Assembly: GCA_964424715.1 (NCBI GenBank)
Contig: CAYRJW010000033.1
Location: forward strand, 1-15,581
DNA from: JAMHZE01 sp964424715
GTDB lineage: Bacteria > Pseudomonadota > Alphaproteobacteria > Rickettsiales > UBA8987
Length of the DNA: 15,581 nt
Reading direction: 5' to 3'
The notes below the pieces were generated by a model that did not search any database, had not been told where the DNA came from, and worked only from the letters and a program-made list of their open reading frames with translations. The translations under genes were made by a program, and so were the position numbers. Below, one piece after another: positions 12,148 to 15,581 of this stretch; the stretch's first letter is position 1, and each line of letters starts with the position of its first letter.

Positions 12148-13338
12148 TTAAAACACCATATTGAACCTGGAAAAATATTCATCTATCGCCGCCCGTATCG
12201 AGGAAACCATTTTCTGTTTATGATCTTCCCGTTTCAGTAATCTTTCCTCGTAATCGTTGGAAAGATAGCCAAGCTCTATCAATACCGAAGGTATATCAGA
12301 ACCGGTGAGTACCGCAAGGCTTCCCTCTCGGTTATATTTTTTCAGCGCCTGTATCCTGCGGCCCAGATTCTTGCCGACGGTTCTTGCGAAGTCATCGGAT
12401 ACCTGCTTGGTGGAACCTTGCGCAAAATCTATTATTGCTTCTTTCACATCCTGCGATTCGCCTTTCAGGCTCGCGCCCCGTATAACCTCTTCACTGTTGG
12501 AGCGTGCCAGTAATTTTTTCGCCTCATAATCCGCCCTGCGGTCGGAAAGCGTATAGACCGAGAAGCCCCTTGTGGTACGGTTCGGATTTGAATCCGCATG
12601 GATCGATATCATAACATCGCCGCCCGCCCGCCGTGCTATCGCAACCCTTTGTCCCAGCACGATGAACCTGTCATCAACTCTGGTCATCACAACTCTATAT
12701 TTGCCGCTTTTTTCCAGTTCACGCTTCAGCGCAAGCCCGTAAGCAAGCGTTATATCTTTTTCCCGCGTGCCAAGCCTTCCGGTAGTTCCGCGATCCTTAC
12801 CGCCATGGCCGGGATCTATCACAATTACCGGTTTTCTGCCGCTTTTTCCTGCCATCTGGAGCGGATTATAAAATGGTTTTGGTTTTATGATATGCCCGTA
12901 AGGCCCCTTGAATCCGCCCGAAACTGTAATGCCGGATACCTCTCTTACCCTCTTTACCTCTTTTACCTTTTCTATCCTTTTTACTATTTGCGATGCCGGT
13001 TTGGTAATGGTCTTCTTTATCACCATCTGAGTCTTATGATCTTTATTCAGGCTTACCGGTTTCGCATTTGTTCTTTTGGTCTGAACATATACCGGCCTTT
13101 TAGGCGCCGGTCTTTTTGATGTAGTTTTATTGGAAGCTGATAACGGCGTCGTTCTTTTAGCAGCCGCTCTTTTCTGAATAACAGGCACCGTCTTTTTCAC
13201 TACAGGTGTTCTTACTTCCGGCTCATCACTGCTGCTGAAAAAATCCTCAACCTCCAGCAGATCATCACTTGCGGCATATATCTCCGTTGCGGAGAATGCA
13301 AAGATGAATAACAGCGCCAATGTAAAAAATTTACTCAT
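12148..13338 (-). CDS. N-acetylmuramoyl-L-alanine amidase (Amidase_3)
   Basis: 396 residues from the ATG at 13338, chosen because it opens directly with a normal Sec signal, MSKFFTLALLFIFAFSATEIYA, cut before ASDD. A GTG at 13365, abutting the dxs stop, would add nine residues ahead of the signal. The zinc amidase domain is C-terminal: VIDPGHGGKDRG with H178, GTREKDITL with E193, MISIHADSN with H247 and VLIELGYLSN with E355, the usual zinc ligands and catalytic Glu. It cleaves the bond between N-acetylmuramate and L-alanine in the periplasm, typically during cell separation. A helical insert around 270-325 may be the autoinhibitory segment of AmiB/AmiC-type enzymes. Residues 45-135 are a Lys/Arg/Pro/Thr-rich linker, and I do not see a clear AMIN domain. 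It follows dxs by 27 bp. Confidence 0.93.
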   Translation of the reverse strand: MSKFFTLALLFIFAFSATEIYAASDDLLEVEDFFSSSDEPEVRTPVVKKTVPVIQKRAAAKRTTPLSASNKTTSKRPAPKRPVYVQTKRTNAKPVSLNKDHKTQMVIKKTITKPASQIVKRIEKVKEVKRVREVSGITVSGGFKGPYGHIIKPKPFYNPLQMAGKSGRKPVIVIDPGHGGKDRGTTGRLGTREKDITLAYGLALKRELEKSGKYRVVMTRVDDRFIVLGQRVAIARRAGGDVMISIHADSNPNRTTRGFSVYTLSDRRADYEAKKLLARSNSEEVIRGASLKGESQDVKEAIIDFAQGSTKQVSDDFARTVGKNLGRRIQALKKYNREGSLAVLTGSDIPSVLIELGYLSNDYEERLLKREDHKQKMVSSIRAAIDEYFSRFNMVF

Positions 13339-13365
13339 TAAAAATAACAAGCTTTCAGGCGGCAC

Positions 13366-15273
13366 CTATTTTTTAAGGACTTCTTTAACTAATTTTATGA
13401 TACCGGGTGCGTTGAGTGAAGCTTTTTCATACATATTATAAGGTTCATCATGGCTTATATATATATCCGGCAATATCATCGAGCGGAATCTCATTTTATC
13501 GTTTATCAGGTCGTTATTTGTAAGTAACTGTTGCACCGCTGAACCAAAGCCGCCGATGGAACCTTCTTCGATGGTTATCATTAATTTACATTTTCCGGCC
13601 AGTGTTTTTATTAAATTCTCATCAAGCGGTTTTGCAAATCTTGCATCGGCGATTATTATTTTGAATCCAGCTTTGGCAAGTTCCTCTTCTGCTTTCATAA
13701 CTTCCTGCAATCTTGTGCCGAAGGAAATTATCGCAACATCTGCGTTATTGTGGTCTTTTATTATTTTGCCTTTTCCTATCTCGATTTTTTCTGTAAGCGC
13801 AGGGCAGGGCAATCCAAGGCCTTCGCCACGCGGGAATCTGAACGCTACCGGGCCTTTATCATATCCTGCCGCGAATCTTACCATGCGCGTAAGTTCCGCA
13901 TCGTCACTTGCCGCCATAACTACAAAGTTAGGCAGGCAGGCTAAATATGTAATATCAAAACTCCCGGCATGGGTGGGGCCATCGGCGCCGACTAATCCGG
14001 CGCGGTCTATTGCAAAACGTACCGGCAGATTCTGTATCGCAACATCATGCACCACCTGATCATAGCCGCGCTGCAGGAATGTAGAATATATGGCGCAGAA
14101 AGGCTTGTAACCTTCCGCTGCCAGACCTGCCGCGAAAGTTACTGCGTGCTGTTCGGCGATGCCGACATCATACATTCTGTCCGGGAATTCCTTGCCGAAT
14201 TTATTCATTCCGGTTCCGCCCGGCATTGCTGCGGTGATGCCGATTATCTTTTTATCGTCCTTCGCGCATTCGATCAAACTATCCGCGAAAACTTCCGTGT
14301 ATGATCTTGCCGCAGGTTTTACCGCCGCCTGAATTTTTGTGCTGGCATCGAATTTTCTTACCGCATGATATTTCTCGCTTGATGTTTCCGGTGAAATGAA
14401 GCCGTGGCCTTTTTCTGTTACTATATGTATAAGTATCGGCCCTTCCACCTTGCCTTCTTTTATATTCCTGAATACCGGCAGCAGGTGATCAAGGTTATGC
14501 CCATCCAGTGGCCCTATATAATTGAAACCTATCTCCTCAAAGAAGTTCCCGCCTGCGATAACATCCTTGGCTATCTGCTCGGTCTTTTCCGCGGCGCGTT
14601 CAAAGTATCCGGGAAGTTTGCGCATTGCCTTCATGGTCAGGTTGCGAATAGTATTATATGCTGAACCAGAAATAAGTCTCGCCAGATAAGCCCGCATCGC
14701 CCCGGTCGGTGGCGCGATGGACATATCATTATCATTAAGTATCACAATAAGCTTGGATCTCAGGTCGCCGGCGTTATTCAGTGCCTCATAGGCCATGCCC
14801 GCACTCATAGCGCCATCACCTATAACTGCTATTACCTCATTGGTTTTATTGCTTTTATCGCGCGCGATGGCCATGCCAAGCCCCGCGGAAATGGAAGTTG
14901 AGCTATGCCCGGCGCCGAACGGGTCATAAATGCTTTCATCCCGTTTGGTGAACCCGGCAAGGCCACCGCCTTTGCGTAGGGTATCCATCTGATTCTTCCG
15001 CCCGGTCAGTATCTTATGCGGATATGCCTGATGTCCCACATCCCATATCAATCTATCATCTGGAGTATCAAAAACATGGTGTAGTGCGACCGTCAGTTCA
15101 ATGACCCCAAGTCCGGCGCCTAAATGTCCCCCGGTTTTGGAAACGGCCTCGATGACCTCCTGACGCAACTCGCCGGCCAGTATCTTTAACTGCTTATCAT
15201 CAAAAGCTTTGATGTCAGCCGGAAAATTCACTGAATTCAATAGGTTCAAATCTTGTTTCTTTGCCTTTGCCAT
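13366..15273 (-). CDS. dxs: 1-deoxy-D-xylulose-5-phosphate synthase
   Basis: 635 residues, close to the usual length of about 620-640. It is thiamine-diphosphate dependent and condenses pyruvate with glyceraldehyde 3-phosphate, the entry step of the MEP route to isoprenoids and a precursor supply for thiamine and pyridoxal. Seen in order are SKTGGHLGAGLGVIELTVAL (H50), WDVGHQAYPHKILTGR, GHSSTSISAGLG, the ThDP/Mg motif GDGAMSAGMAYEALNNAG (152-169) with NDNDMSI (180-186), the GIAEQHAVTFAAGLA block with catalytic Glu, and DRAGLVGADGPTHAG. All key residues are present. It starts a likely unit dxs - amidase - ABC ATPase (gaps of 27 and 48 bp) and is divergent from rne. Confidence 0.97.
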   Translation of the reverse strand: MAKAKKQDLNLLNSVNFPADIKAFDDKQLKILAGELRQEVIEAVSKTGGHLGAGLGVIELTVALHHVFDTPDDRLIWDVGHQAYPHKILTGRKNQMDTLRKGGGLAGFTKRDESIYDPFGAGHSSTSISAGLGMAIARDKSNKTNEVIAVIGDGAMSAGMAYEALNNAGDLRSKLIVILNDNDMSIAPPTGAMRAYLARLISGSAYNTIRNLTMKAMRKLPGYFERAAEKTEQIAKDVIAGGNFFEEIGFNYIGPLDGHNLDHLLPVFRNIKEGKVEGPILIHIVTEKGHGFISPETSSEKYHAVRKFDASTKIQAAVKPAARSYTEVFADSLIECAKDDKKIIGITAAMPGGTGMNKFGKEFPDRMYDVGIAEQHAVTFAAGLAAEGYKPFCAIYSTFLQRGYDQVVHDVAIQNLPVRFAIDRAGLVGADGPTHAGSFDITYLACLPNFVVMAASDDAELTRMVRFAAGYDKGPVAFRFPRGEGLGLPCPALTEKIEIGKGKIIKDHNNADVAIISFGTRLQEVMKAEEELAKAGFKIIIADARFAKPLDENLIKTLAGKCKLMITIEEGSIGGFGSAVQQLLTNNDLINDKMRFRSMILPDIYISHDEPYNMYEKASLNAPGIIKLVKEVLKK

Positions 15274-15298
15274 GGAAAATCTTGGTTAAGAGTGCAAA

Positions 15299-15327
15299 TA
15301 TATAAAAGACCTGCATATAATATGCAA
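15299..15327 (-). promoter_or_regulatory. Candidate dxs promoter overlapping a palindrome
   Basis: On the minus strand TTGCAT (15327-15322) is followed after 17 nt by TATATA (15304-15299), about 25 nt before the dxs ATG. The -35 region overlaps the 15-nt near-perfect palindrome TGCATATAATATGCA at 15312-15326 (7-bp arms, one central base), which could be an operator. Confidence 0.35.
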
Positions 15328-15430
15328 GTAACTAGTGGTACAATATTTAGGTTGTTTTTCCGGAAGTTTGGTGTATCCTCTCCCAAACAAAGATGAAACT
15401 AGTCAAAATAGTTCATAAGAAATTTTACAC

Positions 15431-15462
15431 GATCGCCGGGTATTACCATTGAAAGGGCGGTC
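15431..15462 (+). promoter_or_regulatory. Hairpin in the likely rne leader
   Basis: GATCGCC at 15431-15437 pairs with GGCGGTC at 15456-15462 (7 bp, one G-U) around an 18-nt loop and is followed by AGTTTTAT. RNase E genes in enterobacteria are autoregulated through leader hairpins, and this stem would lie about 70 nt before the rne ATG. A weak terminator is the alternative reading. Confidence 0.35.
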
Positions 15463-15530
15463 AGTTTTATAAACATATTAACAATAACTGATAAGCAGAA
15501 AGTTAATGAAATTCTCGTGGAGAAATACAA

Positions 15531-15581
15531 ATGACAAAAAGAATATTGGTGGATGCGGTGCATCCAGAGGAAATCCGCGTC
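15531..15581 (+). CDS. rne: Ribonuclease E/G, N-terminal 17 residues
   Basis: Partial at the right edge. The visible MTKRILVDAVHPEEIRV matches the start of alphaproteobacterial RNase E (pattern M-x-x-K-M-L-I-D-A-x-H-x-E-E-T-R-V), the strand that opens the S1/RNase H-like catalytic half. RNase E is the endonuclease of the RNA degradosome and processes rRNA and tRNA. The ATG at 15531 has GTGGAG about 8 nt upstream. Proximity to an N-acetylmuramoyl-L-alanine amidase gene on the opposite strand is a frequent alphaproteobacterial arrangement; here dxs lies between. Only 17 residues are visible, so confidence rests on this motif and context. Confidence 0.8.
   Translation, partial: MTKRILVDAVHPEEIRV

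Noticed and set aside
13339..13365. GTG start of the amidase directly after the dxs stop
   Set aside because: It would put MPPESLLFL ahead of a normal Sec signal peptide and has no ribosome site.

Overview
The window looks like a chromosomal segment from an alphaproteobacterium of moderate-to-low GC content. Two runs of ten N suggest a draft or metagenome-derived scaffold. Three things point to alphaproteobacteria: an RNase E start reading MTKRILVDAVHPEEIRV, a response regulator whose tail carries an F-x-GP-x-RRR element, and an N-acetylmuramoyl-L-alanine amidase close to rne. The assignment rests on recalled family patterns, not on a database search. One thing sits awkwardly with it. The window opens with the end of hemL, a C5-pathway haem gene, whereas most alphaproteobacteria make 5-aminolevulinate with ALA synthase.

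Left part (1-3130). The hemL tail converges on a small membrane protein. A gene-poor stretch follows, holding a degenerate 3' half of a tRNA. Next is a hybrid histidine kinase with five tandem 11-residue repeats between its membrane anchor and its kinase core. Beyond it, on the minus strand, is an intact tRNA with anticodon CAU, probably tRNA-Ile2, with a clear promoter. The tRNA 3' end and the tRNA remnant lie in the same orientation on either side of the kinase, as they would around an old tRNA-integrated element.

Middle part (3130-8530). Minus-strand units are a CheY-like response regulator followed 3 nt later by a helical protein resembling an Hpt module, an unknown Pro-rich protein with a duplicated TG-[ED]-FLEQNL motif, and a nadC-permease pair with an ATGA overlap. 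Divergent from nadC are iscX and an OmpA-domain lipoprotein, separated by 4 nt. A long hairpin of REP or MITE type lies between that lipoprotein and the next convergent gene.

Right part (8525-15581). A DUF3108 lipoprotein diverges from yebC across only 29 bp. yebC overlaps the stop codon of an unrecognised AT-rich helical gene. Then come an ABC-2 type ATPase without a partner permease, a zinc amidase with a long basic linker, and dxs. dxs, the amidase and the ATPase run in one direction with short gaps and may share a transcript. dxs is divergent from rne across 257 bp that holds a dxs promoter candidate and hairpins in the likely rne leader.

No complete new system is visible. The observations most worth following are the tRNA-repeat-bounded kinase with its hendecad linker, the response regulator with a histidine-less Hpt-like partner, the REP-like hairpin, the FLEQNL-repeat protein, and the tight pairing of iscX with an envelope lipoprotein.
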